64,000 nt of DNA, taken from Paenibacillus sp. PL91. GTDB lineage: Bacteria; Bacillota; Bacilli; Paenibacillales; Paenibacillaceae. The translations under genes and the position numbers were made by a program. Under the pieces are notes generated by a model. It did not search any database, was not told the DNA's origin, and saw nothing but the letters and a program-made list of their open reading frames with translations. The DNA is taken from positions 16,430-80,429 of the forward strand of contig NZ_JABBYG020000022.1 of NCBI RefSeq assembly GCF_012935325.2, in the 5' to 3' direction. This document shows positions 43,188-52,676 of this stretch, in pieces (the first letter of the stretch is position 1; each line of letters opens with the position of its first letter).

Positions 43188-44585
43188 CTATTGCTGCTTC
43201 TTTTCCTTCTTCGCTTTGGCACGTCCGCGAATCTTCTCGGCATAGCCCGGTTTATTCACTTGACGCTCGCGTGCAATGGCGAGGTCTCCGGCTGGCACAT
43301 CCTGCGTGACCGTTGAGCCGGCAACGACATAAGCACCGTCACCAATCTTCACTGGCGCAATGAGGTTGACGTTGCTGCCGACAAACGCATTGTCGCCAAT
43401 CTCTGTCACAAATTTATTATAGCCGTCGTAATTGACTGTAATCGCGCCGCAGCCGATATTCACATCTTTGCCGACCTTAGCGTCCCCTACATAGCTCAAA
43501 TGCGACACTTTGCTTCCATCGTCCAGCGATGCATTTTTGAGCTCAACGAAATCGCCGATTTTGCAGCCTATGCCAAGCTTTGAGCCTGGACGCAAATTCG
43601 CGTATGGTCCAACTGAGCTGGTATCGCCTACGATCGATTCTGCTACTACGGAATACTTAATCGTGACGCCCGCTCCGATTGTACTATCCGAAATGTCTGC
43701 TTGAGGTCCAATGATGCAATCCTCGCCAATAACCGTTGATCCGCGAAGCACCGTTCCCGGATAGATAACCGTATCGGAGCCGATTTGAACTCCTGCTTCT
43801 ATATAAGTCGATGAAGCATCAATCAGCGTAACCCCGCCAAGCAAATGGTTGCGGTTAATACGCTCGCGCATGAAGCGCTCAGCTTCTGCAAGCGCAACGC
43901 GGTCGTTCACGCCAATCGCCTCAGCCAAATCAGTCGTGCAATAGCCTTGAACGGATTCGCCTGCGCTGCGGAATATGCCGATGACATCGGTCAAATAAAA
44001 TTCACCCTGCACATTGTTGCTCGTTACCTTCGCAAGCGCTGCAAACAGCTTCTTATTGTCGAAGCAATAGGTGCCTGTATTGATTTCCTTCACTGCTGCC
44101 TCTTCTGGCGAGCAATCCTTTTGCTCCACAATGCGCTGAACCGTTCCATCTTCGCTGCGAATTACGCGTCCGTAGCCGGTAGGATCATCAAACGATGCAG
44201 TCAGCACGGTGGCAGCAGCTCCGCTTCCTGTATGCAGCTCAAGCATCGCGCTAATCGTCGAAGCCTGTACGAGAGGCGTATCCCCGCAAATAACGATCGT
44301 CGTACCCTCTTCGCCGCCTAGCAAGCCTTCAGCCTGACGCACCGCATGGCCCGTACCTAGCTGCTGCTCCTGCAGGACATATTCAGCGCTAGCGCCTAAA
44401 TACGATTTAACCATCTCCGCTCCATGCCCAACGATCACAACGGAACGCTCAGCTTTCGCTTCCTTCACAACATCGAGCACATGACCGACCATAGGCTTGC
44501 CGCATACCGGATGAAGTACTTTATATAATTTCGATTTCATACGCTTGCCCTGTCCAGCCGCAAGCACAATCGCCATAACTTTCAA
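43188..44585 (-). CDS. glmU: Bifunctional UDP-GlcNAc pyrophosphorylase / GlcN-1-P acetyltransferase
   Basis: 465 residues. N-terminal uridylyltransferase with LAAGQGKRMKSKLYKVLHP; C-terminal left-handed beta-helix of hexapeptide repeats (IGADTVIYPGT-like stretches, IGDGAYVVAGSTV). Makes UDP-GlcNAc for peptidoglycan. The start is TTG at 44585, eight bases after AGGGGG; an ATG three codons later is the alternative. Confidence 0.95.
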   Translation of the reverse strand: MKVMAIVLAAGQGKRMKSKLYKVLHPVCGKPMVGHVLDVVKEAKAERSVVIVGHGAEMVKSYLGASAEYVLQEQQLGTGHAVRQAEGLLGGEEGTTIVICGDTPLVQASTISAMLELHTGSGAAATVLTASFDDPTGYGRVIRSEDGTVQRIVEQKDCSPEEAAVKEINTGTYCFDNKKLFAALAKVTSNNVQGEFYLTDVIGIFRSAGESVQGYCTTDLAEAIGVNDRVALAEAERFMRERINRNHLLGGVTLIDASSTYIEAGVQIGSDTVIYPGTVLRGSTVIGEDCIIGPQADISDSTIGAGVTIKYSVVAESIVGDTSSVGPYANLRPGSKLGIGCKIGDFVELKNASLDDGSKVSHLSYVGDAKVGKDVNIGCGAITVNYDGYNKFVTEIGDNAFVGSNVNLIAPVKIGDGAYVVAGSTVTQDVPAGDLAIARERQVNKPGYAEKIRGRAKAKKEKKQQ

Positions 44586-44691
44586 ATAAAAAACCCCCTA
44601 AATCTACTTTGAATAAAAATGACAATTAAACCCATCTGCATAAAATGACTAGCTTTATTATATTCCATTATACGATTCTGTATCTATATAT

Positions 44692-44727
44692 CAAAAAAAA
44701 AAGAAAAGAGAGCCATGGCTCTCTTCT
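44692..44727 (-). terminator. Terminator of spoVG
   Basis: Palindromic stem AAGAGAGCC/GGCTCTCTT followed on the minus strand by TTCTTTTTTTTTT. Confidence 0.9.
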
Positions 44728-44760
44728 CCAAACAACCCCAAAATTCATGAAATGCTCTGG

Positions 44761-45042
44761 TTAAGCTCCTTCTTCAATCGCAACTTCTTCTGCTGCACGC
44801 TCATATTCTGCGAGAACAGCAGCCTGGATTTTCTCCCGGGTGGTTGAAGAGATCGGATGAGCGATATCCCGAAATTCTCCATCCGGAGTACGTTTGCTTG
44901 GCATTGCAACGAACATACCATTGTTTCCATCGATGACACGAATATCGTGAACAACGAATTCATTATCAATAGTAATGGATGCGATTGCCTTCATACGCCC
45001 TTCGGAATTTACACGGCGGAGTCTGACATCAGTAATTTGCAC
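44761..45042 (-). CDS. spoVG: SpoVG RNA/DNA-binding regulator
   Basis: 93 residues, standard length, MQITDVRLRRVNSEGRMKAIASIT and MPSKRTPDGEFRDIAHPI are conserved. Affects asymmetric septation and many other processes; acts as a site-specific nucleic-acid binder. Start is GTG with AAAGGTGGTG upstream. Preceded by a sigma-H promoter. Confidence 0.96.
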   Translation of the reverse strand: MQITDVRLRRVNSEGRMKAIASITIDNEFVVHDIRVIDGNNGMFVAMPSKRTPDGEFRDIAHPISSTTREKIQAAVLAEYERAAEEVAIEEGA

Positions 45043-45081
45043 TTGTGTTCACCACCTTTGTCTATCAGAGACTTGGTGTAT

Positions 45082-45108
45082 ACTTCCACGTTTTTGTGCC
45101 AATTCCTT
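45082..45108 (-). promoter_or_regulatory. Sigma-H promoter of spoVG
   Basis: Minus strand AAGGAATT ... CGTGGAAGT, closely similar to the B. subtilis spoVG promoter (AGGATTTC ... CGTGGAATT) in sequence and spacing. Confidence 0.68.
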
Positions 45109-45172
45109 CTACATTTTTGGAAAAATCATGCTGTATTTAAAATATTTTTTTACAATTAAATCTTTTTCGTTT

Positions 45173-45571
45173 TCATTCGACAAGAGTCGATGCAATGACC
45201 TCTATTTCGACAAAAACATCCTTTGGCAGCCTCGCTACCTCAACGGTTGATCGAGCCGGTTTATGATCTCCGAAGTAGGAGGAGTAAATGCCGTTTACCG
45301 TTGCAAACTGATTCATGTCCTTCATAAATACAGTCGCCTTTACAACATCCTGAAAGCTTGCACCTGCTGCTGCAAGAACGGCTTCCAAATTGCGAAACAC
45401 CTGATGGGTTTGCTCCTCAATGCCGCCTTCTACTAGCTGTCCGGATGCATCTAACGGGATTTGTCCCGAAGTAAACAATAATCCTCCCAGCTTGATTGCC
45501 TGCGAATAAGGCCCGATCGCTGCAGGCGCTTTATCCGTTGCAATTGCTTCCAGTTGTTGCTTATTATTCAT
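45173..45571 (-). CDS. ridA: RidA enamine/imine deaminase (YabJ)
   Basis: About 132 residues. Conserved IGPYSQAIK, GLLFTSGQIPLD and the C-terminal VEVARLPKDVFVEIEVIA with the substrate-binding Arg. Destroys reactive enamines; next to purR as in B. subtilis. ATG at 45571 preferred over a frame start eight codons upstream. Confidence 0.94.
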   Translation of the reverse strand: MNNKQQLEAIATDKAPAAIGPYSQAIKLGGLLFTSGQIPLDASGQLVEGGIEEQTHQVFRNLEAVLAAAGASFQDVVKATVFMKDMNQFATVNGIYSSYFGDHKPARSTVEVARLPKDVFVEIEVIASTLVE

Positions 45572-45624
45572 TATGGTCCCAGCCTTTCTTATCAAGAAAT
45601 ATAAGCTGTTATTCCCAAATAACT

Positions 45625-46452
45625 TTATCCTTTAAAATAATTCCCAGGAATAACAGTTGTTTGCTTTGTTTTCATATCAACGGCAGTCAGCTTAGCGAGC
45701 GACACATAATCTTCAAGAAGCCTCTCTTCCAATTCCACCTCGCCGGACTCGACAAATACGCCGACACCCGCAACGGTAGCTTTGAATTCGAATAGCAAAT
45801 CCATCATTCCTTGTATCGTTCCGCCAGCCTTCATGAAGTCATCAATAATAAGAACGCGCGAATGCTCCTTCAGCGCCCTGCGCGCCAGTGACATCGTCTG
45901 AATCCGCTTCGTTGACCCCGACACATAGTTGATGCTAACCGCGGAGCCTTCCGTTACCTTATTGTCGCGCCGTACGATAACAACCGGTATGTTCAGGCAG
46001 GATGCGGTTGCATATGCAAGCGGTATCCCTTTTGTCTCTACCGTCATTATGACATCGATCTTTCGATCAGCGAACGCAGTTGCAAACATTCTGCCGACAT
46101 CGGCTAGCAGCTCTGGTTGACCCAACATATCCGTTATATACAAATAACCGCCCGGAAGAACCCTTTCAGGCTGCTCTAGCTGGCGGCATATGCTTGTCAT
46201 AATGGTAAGTGCCGTTGTTTGCTGCATTTTTGGCGTATACTTTACTCCGCCAGCTGCTCCAGCAAGCGTATGAAGCTCACCAATTCCTTCTTCCTCAAAC
46301 ACTTCTTTAATAATTGCCAGGTCCTCACTAATTGAAGACTTTGCCGATTGATATCGATCAGCAAATGCTGTCAATGAAATTAACGTGTGGGGTCGACTTA
46401 ACAGGTATTGGGTCATTTCTACCAACCGCGAGCTCCGTTTCAACTTCTTCAA
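45625..46452 (-). CDS. purR: Purine operon repressor PurR
   Basis: About 275 residues. N-terminal winged helix (SSRLVEMTQYLLSRPHTLISL), C-terminal phosphoribosyltransferase fold with the PRPP loop VLIIDDFMKAGGT. PRPP releases PurR from PurBoxes. The TTG at 46452 is six bases from GGGGGGAG; the ATG two codons upstream touches the RBS. Upstream PurBox pair suggests autoregulation. Confidence 0.95.
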   Translation of the reverse strand: MKKLKRSSRLVEMTQYLLSRPHTLISLTAFADRYQSAKSSISEDLAIIKEVFEEEGIGELHTLAGAAGGVKYTPKMQQTTALTIMTSICRQLEQPERVLPGGYLYITDMLGQPELLADVGRMFATAFADRKIDVIMTVETKGIPLAYATASCLNIPVVIVRRDNKVTEGSAVSINYVSGSTKRIQTMSLARRALKEHSRVLIIDDFMKAGGTIQGMMDLLFEFKATVAGVGVFVESGEVELEERLLEDYVSLAKLTAVDMKTKQTTVIPGNYFKG

Positions 46453-46469
46453 ACACATCTCCCCCCACT

Positions 46470-46520
46470 AAATCCGAATAATATAATGTCAATATAACAT
46501 TTTTATACGGATTTAATCAA
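46470..46520 (-). promoter_or_regulatory. purR promoter with inverted PurBoxes
   Basis: Promoter TTGATT (46520-46515) - 18 bases - TATATT (46496-46491) on the minus strand. PurBox AAATCCGAATAAT (46470-46482, one change from consensus) and an inverted weaker box (46502-46514) flank or overlap it, so PurR should repress its own gene. Confidence 0.5.
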
Positions 46521-46534
46521 GAAGAACGTCAGAC

Positions 46535-47389
46535 CTATGTTAGCATTCTTACCACATAGACCTCTTTGCAGAAACCTCGGAGACCGTTGTAAATGCGTGG
46601 AAGCTTGGCCTCCTTCGATACAAGGCCAAAAACAGTCGGTCCGCTGCCAGACATCAGGACGCCATCAGCGCCAAGACGAATCATGCTTTCCTTCAGCTGC
46701 ATCACCTCAGGATACAAATCCAGCGTAACATTCTCCAGCACATTGCCTAGCCCTTCACAAATATCGGTAAAGGAGCCTCTCTCCAGCGCACTGACCATAT
46801 TAGGAATGGAAGGATGCTCCTTGAGCTCATTAGCTCGAAATCTGCCATATACGTCAGCCGTTGATACATTGATTGGCGGCTTCGCCAGTACGACCCAGCA
46901 CTGCGGAGGACCTGCGATATGCTCAAGCTTCTCACCACGGCCGCTAGCAATCGCTGTGCCGCCTGTTACGCAAAAAGGAACGTCAGAGCCAAGCTCAGCG
47001 CCGAGACGGCACAGCTCGTCCTCTGGGATCTGAAGCTTCCACAGTCGATTTAGCCCTCGCAGCGCAGCCGCTGCATCGCTGCTGCCGCCTGCAAGGCCTG
47101 CTGCGACTGGTATTTTTTTGTCCAAATGAATATATACGCCTTGCTTTACATCGTAGCGCTCTTTAATAAGCCTAGCCGCCTGAAAGGCCAGGTTCTTCTC
47201 GTCTAGAGGTATGTAGCCTACTTGGCTTGAAATAATGATTGTATCTCTAGGGAGCTCTTCCATTTCAAGTCGGTCTGCAAGGTCAACCATCGTCATTATC
47301 ATCTCGACTTCATGGTAGCCGTCATCACGCTTGCGGAGCACATCTAGCACTAAATTAATTTTGGCTGGAGCTTTTTCATAAATTTTCAT
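46535..47389 (-). CDS. ispE: 4-diphosphocytidyl-2-C-methyl-D-erythritol kinase
   Basis: 284 residues, GHMP kinase of the MEP isoprenoid pathway. Substrate motif PAKINLVLDVL and ATP motif PVAAGLAGGSSDAAAAL; C-terminal MSGSGPTVFGL. Lies between purR and sspF in the conserved order. Confidence 0.95.
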   Translation of the reverse strand: MKIYEKAPAKINLVLDVLRKRDDGYHEVEMIMTMVDLADRLEMEELPRDTIIISSQVGYIPLDEKNLAFQAARLIKERYDVKQGVYIHLDKKIPVAAGLAGGSSDAAAALRGLNRLWKLQIPEDELCRLGAELGSDVPFCVTGGTAIASGRGEKLEHIAGPPQCWVVLAKPPINVSTADVYGRFRANELKEHPSIPNMVSALERGSFTDICEGLGNVLENVTLDLYPEVMQLKESMIRLGADGVLMSGSGPTVFGLVSKEAKLPRIYNGLRGFCKEVYVVRMLT

Positions 47390-47448
47390 CCGATAAGTTC
47401 ACCCGTTCGTTCGTAAGCTTAAGCATCATTATATCAAACGAACGCAAT

Positions 47449-47502
47449 AAAAGCTAAGAGATGACAATCGGCTATTTTCCGACTGCCAACACCTTAGCTT
47501 TT
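47449..47502 (-). terminator. Terminator of sspF
   Basis: Two-part stem: outer AAAAGCTAAG/CTTAGCTTTT, inner GGCAGTCGG/CCGATTGTC. It works as drawn for the minus strand (TTTTATTG follows). Confidence 0.75.
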
Positions 47503-47526
47503 GTCTGTACGAATATGACGTCCCGA

Positions 47527-47712
47527 TTACGGCTGGTTCGCCTTTGCTGCCGCTTGCTCAGCAAGCTGTATCGCACGTTTCACCATATTTCCAGCATCCT
47601 TCGCACGAATGCTTCCCCAGCCTTCTTGCTGCACGGTATCGTAAAATCCAAGGTCCTTAGCAAGCTCATATTTCAATTGCTCTGACATTACTCCACGTCT
47701 TCTGCGGCTCAT
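47527..47712 (-). CDS. sspF: Small acid-soluble spore protein SspF
   Basis: 61 residues, of the alpha/beta-SASP-related SspF type: MSRRRRGVMSEQLKYELAKDLGFYDTV and IRAKDAGNMVKRAI match B. subtilis SspF closely. Binds DNA in the spore. RBS GGAGGT. A sigma-G promoter lies upstream. Confidence 0.95.
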   Translation of the reverse strand: MSRRRRGVMSEQLKYELAKDLGFYDTVQQEGWGSIRAKDAGNMVKRAIQLAEQAAAKANQP

Positions 47713-47770
47713 TCCATTACCTCCAACTCCAAATTAACGATAAGCATGTAGGCTGTCACTATTGCACAGG

Positions 47771-47800
47771 TAGTATGCTTCAATTCGGTTTAGACCATAC
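47771..47800 (-). promoter_or_regulatory. Sigma-G (or sigma-F) promoter of sspF
   Basis: Minus strand GTATG - 18 bases - CATACTA, matching GHATR-N18-CATWHTA. Confidence 0.65.
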
Positions 47801-47858
47801 GCATTGAAACGGCAACACGCACGAAGCTGCAAAAAGAAAATGGGGTTCTTGCGATAAC

Positions 47859-47886
47859 AAAAAAAAAGCGCAGATTTCTCTGCGCT
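47859..47886 (-). terminator. Terminator of veg
   Basis: Perfect stem AGCGCAGA/TCTGCGCT, then nine T on the minus strand. Confidence 0.93.
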
Positions 47887-47913
47887 AACATGCCTCACTA
47901 GGCGATATATATT

Positions 47914-48189
47914 CTATTGTTGCAAATGGGCGATACGGACTTGACCTTCATCATTGCATACGGTCACTTCCACCGACTCTGTCAGTATATCCGCATAACT
48001 GTATGAAACACGCTTGAACGCATGTTGCTCTTCATCCAGCTTGACAATGAAAACAGAAGGGTAGGTTTCTTCCAACGTACCGGTTCGTTCGATGGTCTTT
48101 CGTCGGCCACCGTTCGCTCGAAGACGGATTTTGGAGCCAACATGAGCTTCCAAACTGCGTTTAATATCCAATAGCGCATTTTTTGCCAT
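47914..48189 (-). CDS. veg: Veg protein
   Basis: 91 residues: MAKNALLDIKRSLEAHVGSK, GRRKTIERTGTLEETYPSVF. Highly expressed vegetative protein that stimulates biofilm gene expression in B. subtilis through SinR. Strong promoter upstream. Confidence 0.96.
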   Translation of the reverse strand: MAKNALLDIKRSLEAHVGSKIRLRANGGRRKTIERTGTLEETYPSVFIVKLDEEQHAFKRVSYSYADILTESVEVTVCNDEGQVRIAHLQQ

Positions 48190-48216
48190 TGTCCACTACC
48201 ACCTCTTTCCTTGTCC

Positions 48217-48245
48217 ATTATAACTAAAAAGAGGAGGGTTGTCAA
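48217..48245 (-). promoter_or_regulatory. veg promoter, full sigma-A consensus
   Basis: TTGACA - 17 bases - TATAAT on the minus strand, both hexamers and spacing ideal; start near 48210. Fits the known strength of veg promoters. Confidence 0.9.
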
Positions 48246-48429
48246 ACAAAGCAAAATATTATATCAGTCAGAATATTTACTTGTCAACGGTGATTTCACC
48301 CATTTTCGAAAAAACCGTGCATAGAATAGCAAATAATATACATAATAAGAAGTTGCTTCAACTTTAATAAACAAATTTACGTCTTTTTGACGTTATTTGC
48401 TTGCCTATATTGGCAGCTTGCATACCATT

Positions 48430-49314
48430 TTACTGCTTTAATACAGAGGAGGATGCCGTTATTTTGGGCTTTGGCAAGCCTACACGGAAGCGTCCCATCG
48501 TTTCAATGCCGCCAACACCGTCAATTCCGCTTATCGTGCCATGAATTACATCGGCTAAGTTGATCGTGTCCTTAATCGATGTATAGCTTGCCTTAATGGC
48601 TATATAAACAGGATCGAGCGCATGAATCAAAATACGTCCCGGCGAGCTTGCAAAGTTGGAGCCCACCTGAAGCAAGGCTTCGAAATGCGATTGGCAAGCA
48701 CCCGCAATAACAATCAATCCGTCGCGATTTTTCTCGTATTCACGAGCAACGCGAACTGCATTAACAAAATGCTGTGAGTTTTTATAGCTGCTCAAGCTGT
48801 ATAAGTCCATCTGCGCGCGGTTTTTCAGTACACCGTCATGTCCGGTAATGACGACAATATCCGGTTGGATTTGAGGCAGCAGTCGGTACAGCACATCAGC
48901 CATTTGGGATTCATGCACATGGAGGCCATGAGAAGGAACATGCATCGTGTTGTATAGCTGCATGCTCTTCTTCAAATAGTTACCATCGCCATCGAGATGA
49001 AGAACTTTTCCTGGCACTTCAAAAAATGGCTGGCTCTGCTGCATCGCATGCCGAATAGTATCCTCGTTCTCAACCGCTTGACGTTCTCGTTCAGAATGCA
49101 TGCGTCTTAAAGAATCATTTACTTTAATTCGAACTTGCTGAACCGCACTAGTCGATTCTGGATCGCGTACGACCGACAGATCTGGAATCGGAGCATCCGC
49201 AAGCAATCGGTAGTCCGTGCCTTTCAGAACGGCAGTTTCTGTACGAACAGCTTCAACCTTAAATAGCACGTCACCGCCATACGATTTGCGGACGACCAGG
49301 TCCCCTTGCTTCAT
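48430..49314 (-). CDS. yabG: Sporulation-specific protease YabG
   Basis: 294 residues. Family landmarks: GDLVVRKSYGGDVLFKVE at the N-terminus, VLHLDGDGNYLKKSM, VVITGHDG and IHALDPVYIAIKASYTS. YabG cleaves coat and SafA proteins in the mother cell, allowing coat crosslinking. Sigma-K dependent in B. subtilis; I did not identify the promoter. Confidence 0.94.
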   Translation of the reverse strand: MKQGDLVVRKSYGGDVLFKVEAVRTETAVLKGTDYRLLADAPIPDLSVVRDPESTSAVQQVRIKVNDSLRRMHSERERQAVENEDTIRHAMQQSQPFFEVPGKVLHLDGDGNYLKKSMQLYNTMHVPSHGLHVHESQMADVLYRLLPQIQPDIVVITGHDGVLKNRAQMDLYSLSSYKNSQHFVNAVRVAREYEKNRDGLIVIAGACQSHFEALLQVGSNFASSPGRILIHALDPVYIAIKASYTSIKDTINLADVIHGTISGIDGVGGIETMGRFRVGLPKPKITASSSVLKQ

Positions 49315-49370
49315 GGGTAAATCACCTCTTCCTCTATCCTATGGGCAGAAAGAGCGAATGGTGAGTATTT

Positions 49371-50312
49371 TTATGACTTAACCGCCTGAGCTCCCCAGCC
49401 CGCTTCCAGCATGCTGCGGCTAATACGCGCAAATTCCTCAAGCGAAAGCGTCTCGCCGCGTCTTATAGGGTCAATTTCGTTCTTCAGGAGCATCTCCGTT
49501 AATGCTTCACGCCGCTCCTTGCCTACAAACGCCGTCAGATTGTTCGCAAGTGTCTTCCTGCGCTGTGCGAAGCTCGCCTGCACGACACGGAAAAAATGAT
49601 CCTCATCAGGCACATCCACGGCCGGCTTGTCGCGCAGGGATAGCTTAATAACAGCCGAATCGACATTTGGCTGCGGAATAAACACCGTATGCGGAACTGT
49701 GCAGACAAGCGTAGGCACGCAATAATACTGAACAGCCACGCTAAGGCTGCCATACTCCTTGCCGCCTGGCTTCGCAGCCATTCGCTCAGCCACTTCCTTC
49801 TGTATCATGACGACGATGTGCTCAAGAGGCAGCTTCTCCTCGAGCAGCTTCATCAAAATTGGCGTAGTCACGTAGTAAGGCAAATTGGCAACGACACTTA
49901 CGCCCGTTACCCCTGCAAACTGCTCTTCGAACAGCTGCTTCAAATCAAGCTTCAGCACATCGCCATGTATGACCGTGGTGTGCTGCTCTTCAGCTAAAAT
50001 GTCCTTTAGAATTGGAATAAGCCGATTATCGATCTCCACAGCCGTAACCTTGCCAGCAGCTTGTGCAAGCCGCTGCGTAAGCGCGCCAATCCCGGGACCG
50101 ATCTCAAGCGCCCCTTTTGTCTCATCCAGCTCAGCAGCTGCTACGATGTTGTTCAAAATATTTTGGTCAATCAAAAAGTTCTGCCCGAGACTCTTTTTGA
50201 AAGAGAAACCGTATTTGGCAATAATCTCTTTGGTACGCTTTGGCGTTGCCACCTCGACTATTGACGATTTTACCGCTGCCTTGCTTTGCCCATTGTGTTC
50301 ATGATCGCTCAT
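49371..50312 (-). CDS. rsmA: 16S rRNA dimethyladenosine transferase
   Basis: 313 residues (KsgA). Methylates two adenosines near the 16S 3' end. GQNFLIDQNILN, SAM motif LEIGPGIGALTQ and NLPYYVTTPILMKL are visible. Starts three bases after rnmV ends. N-terminal 20 residues (SDHEHNGQSKAA) are an extra polar extension. Confidence 0.95.
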   Translation of the reverse strand: MSDHEHNGQSKAAVKSSIVEVATPKRTKEIIAKYGFSFKKSLGQNFLIDQNILNNIVAAAELDETKGALEIGPGIGALTQRLAQAAGKVTAVEIDNRLIPILKDILAEEQHTTVIHGDVLKLDLKQLFEEQFAGVTGVSVVANLPYYVTTPILMKLLEEKLPLEHIVVMIQKEVAERMAAKPGGKEYGSLSVAVQYYCVPTLVCTVPHTVFIPQPNVDSAVIKLSLRDKPAVDVPDEDHFFRVVQASFAQRRKTLANNLTAFVGKERREALTEMLLKNEIDPIRRGETLSLEEFARISRSMLEAGWGAQAVKS

Positions 50313-50315
50313 CCT

Positions 50316-50864
50316 CTATCCCTCCAGTTCCTTTTCCATTTGTCTGAACGCTTCTGCAAATTCCGCCTTGGAAATACGAAAGCTTGTACATCGCTTATAG
50401 AACTGCTTGCCGTTCGCATATCCGATCCCGAGCAGCTTGCCCATAACGAGGCGTCGATTGGACGCGTCGGGATGCACGATAAGACCCGCTTCCATTAAGT
50501 CCTCAAAGCTAATCTCTCCCGATTCGTCCATCGACTCCGTACGGAGCTCTGAGAGCGCCGAGCGTATCGCATCCGGGCTTGCATTCTCGATGCCGATATC
50601 CCCTTTGTACAAAGCCTGCTCCTGCGGTAAAAAAGCATGCTTGCACCCGGGAGCGTGCCTCGCAACGATTTTGCGAATACGTTCCCCCGCATGGTCGGGA
50701 TCTGTAAATATAATGATGCCGCGTCGCTCGTTCGCCAGCGCTATTCTTCTTAGTACATCCTCGCCGATAGCCGAACCATTCGTCTCTATAGTGTCCGCTT
50801 CAACCGCTCGTTTTATCGCTGCGGTATCATCTTTACCTTCAACGACAATGATCTCTTTGATCAT
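50316..50864 (-). CDS. rnmV: Ribonuclease M5
   Basis: About 182 residues. Toprim domain IIVVEGKDDTAAI ... FTDPDHAGERIR. Matures 5S rRNA, and a 5S gene closes this window. ATG at 50864 chosen by AAGGGAATGG upstream; a frame start seven codons earlier is poorer. Confidence 0.95.
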   Translation of the reverse strand: MIKEIIVVEGKDDTAAIKRAVEADTIETNGSAIGEDVLRRIALANERRGIIIFTDPDHAGERIRKIVARHAPGCKHAFLPQEQALYKGDIGIENASPDAIRSALSELRTESMDESGEISFEDLMEAGLIVHPDASNRRLVMGKLLGIGYANGKQFYKRCTSFRISKAEFAEAFRQMEKELEG

Positions 50865-50989
50865 CAAGACCATTCCCTTCAACATAAACTCTTATAAGCC
50901 CGCAAACATGCAAAAAGAAGAGGCATTGCCTCTCCTTATGATGGCATATTTAATTGAATATTACGATAAGATGATGGTAACCCCGCAAA

Positions 50990-52138
50990 TTAGCTTGAAG
51001 AAGGTTTATTCGGCCCCAACACGTAAACGGTAAAGCCTTTCTTCCTGCCAAACTTATTTGCCGTTTTGTTGCTATCGAAGTATACGTCGATTTTGTTGCC
51101 CTTTATTGCGCTGCCCGTATCCTCAGCCCGGCGGAAACCGATTCCTTCAATATAAACCCACCAGCCAATCGGAATAACCTTAGGATCAACCGCTATGGTC
51201 CGTCCTTCTTTTACACGGGAACCGGATGCCGTAATTCCGTAATCCGGATGATCCGAATCTTTACCTGTAGAAGCGACACCAGCAGAATAAGCTGTGAGCG
51301 TGACGTTCTTAAGTACGGTTTTGGCCTTGAATGTTACACCGCTCTTTGTCAGCATAGCAACACTCGGGCTTTTGTTTGAGAGCACAGTTACTTTAGGCTC
51401 AGCCTTCTTCGTTCCGATTGCGATAACCTGGTCAACTGCAGCGGTCTCGACAACCTTGCTGACCATCTTCTTCGAAATGAGAATTCCGTCCTCGTACTGC
51501 TTCTCAATATGTTCAACAATAAGGCCTTCCTTGCCGGTTTGCACGAGCTTTTCCTTGCCAGCTTCCAGCGAAGGATCTTTCTTCTTTACGATAGAGTACG
51601 GCATAGCACGCTCGGATTCTGACACCTTCGTGTCAACCCGCACAACCGTTACCGTTAATTCCGAATCGACTACCGTATTAAGCGGAGGCATTACTTTATC
51701 ATGATTACGAACTGGAATATTTAATTCCTCGATCGCTGCCTGCACTGTTCTCTCTGTCGTATATACAGTAGAGGTCTTGCCATCAGCTTTCACAATTACC
51801 GGAATCGCTTGAGTTACCTCAATTCGATCTCCGTCCTTTATTGCCGCATTAAGCGGTATGGACACCTCATCATGTGGTCCAATTGCGATAGCTTGTTCAT
51901 CCAGTAGGCGTTGCAGGACCCATTGCTTCGTTTCCACAACGGTTTCTTGTCCGTTCACTACTACGGAGACGCTTTTGACAGCCGTTCCGTACAACAACAC
52001 CAAAAACATGAAAGTCATAGCGATTGAGATAGTAGCACTCAAAAGAATCAAACGCAAGTTTTCACGCTTCCATCGCAATGCGAAAGACATGCTGGATGAT
52101 CGTTTCCCATGGGTGTCCTTAACCTGGAGTATTCCCAC
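50990..52138 (-). CDS. yabE: YabE-like resuscitation factor / cell-wall hydrolase (DUF348-G5-3D)
   Basis: 382 residues. Membrane anchor (about 33-55), two to three DUF348 repeats (VVVNGQETVVETKQWVLQRL, VYTTERTVQAAIEELNIPV), a G5 domain and a C-terminal 3D domain with the catalytic-type aspartates (TAYSAG, YGITASGSRVKEGRTIAVDP, DVYFDS). Likely a peptidoglycan hydrolase. Start is GTG nine bases after GGAGG. Controlled by the c-di-AMP riboswitch at 52299-52566, as cell-wall hydrolases often are. Confidence 0.92.
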   Translation of the reverse strand: MGILQVKDTHGKRSSSMSFALRWKRENLRLILLSATISIAMTFMFLVLLYGTAVKSVSVVVNGQETVVETKQWVLQRLLDEQAIAIGPHDEVSIPLNAAIKDGDRIEVTQAIPVIVKADGKTSTVYTTERTVQAAIEELNIPVRNHDKVMPPLNTVVDSELTVTVVRVDTKVSESERAMPYSIVKKKDPSLEAGKEKLVQTGKEGLIVEHIEKQYEDGILISKKMVSKVVETAAVDQVIAIGTKKAEPKVTVLSNKSPSVAMLTKSGVTFKAKTVLKNVTLTAYSAGVASTGKDSDHPDYGITASGSRVKEGRTIAVDPKVIPIGWWVYIEGIGFRRAEDTGSAIKGNKIDVYFDSNKTANKFGRKKGFTVYVLGPNKPSSS

Positions 52139-52298
52139 TTCATCGGTCCTCCTTCATAGCCCCGCCGCCAAGTGTTACGCATGATACAACTGACGCGACT
52201 ATAGTATATTGGCGTGCAAGCACGCAATCCAGTACTGCTATCGATCCTCCCACCCCCATCTTTAATCCCTATGTCGACAAATTCCCGTTTATTCGAAA

Positions 52299-52566
52299 AT
52301 AAAAAGAAGCCGTCGACAGAGGATCTGTTTCGTGGCTTCCCGAGTAAATGACTACGCTGGGATACAGAAAAATGGATGCACGAGGTTGATCACTCTCTAT
52401 GAACGCTTACGAGGTTAGCTGACGGATTCGGGCAAGAGAGACGCCCTATTCGTAACGCAATGCTCATGGCAAAGGTTCCGAAATTCACCCCTTGAAGAAT
52501 TCAAAATACGGTTCAAAAAAACCCGTATTTGGTTCCCCCGCTCTCCAAATGGAGATTAAGCGCAAA
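52299..52566 (-). promoter_or_regulatory. c-di-AMP (ydaO/yuaA) riboswitch with terminator
   Basis: On the minus strand: GCGGGGGAACCAA (about 52542-52530), AAGGGGTGAATT, and CCCGAATCCGTCAGCTAACC with CTCGTAAGCG, the signature 3' block. CGCTTA at the 5' end pairs with TAAGCG at 52403-52408 to close P1. A terminator stem GAAGCC/GGCTTC (52306-52339) with TTTTTATTTT follows. Binding of c-di-AMP is expected to switch expression off. The remaining 52139-52298 is leader without other features I can support. Confidence 0.92.
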
Positions 52567-52603
52567 CTGGAAATCCAATACAAAATGTAATGCTCTGAGT
52601 TGA

Positions 52604-52633
52604 ATCATACCCTCATACGAGGTGAATTGTAAA
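52604..52633 (-). promoter_or_regulatory. Promoter of the riboswitch-yabE transcript
   Basis: TTTACA - 18 bases - TATGAT on the minus strand; start about 30 bases before the aptamer. Confidence 0.6.
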
Positions 52634-52676
52634 GATACGATAAAAGACGATTTAAGCGAAAAAGGTGGATAAAGAC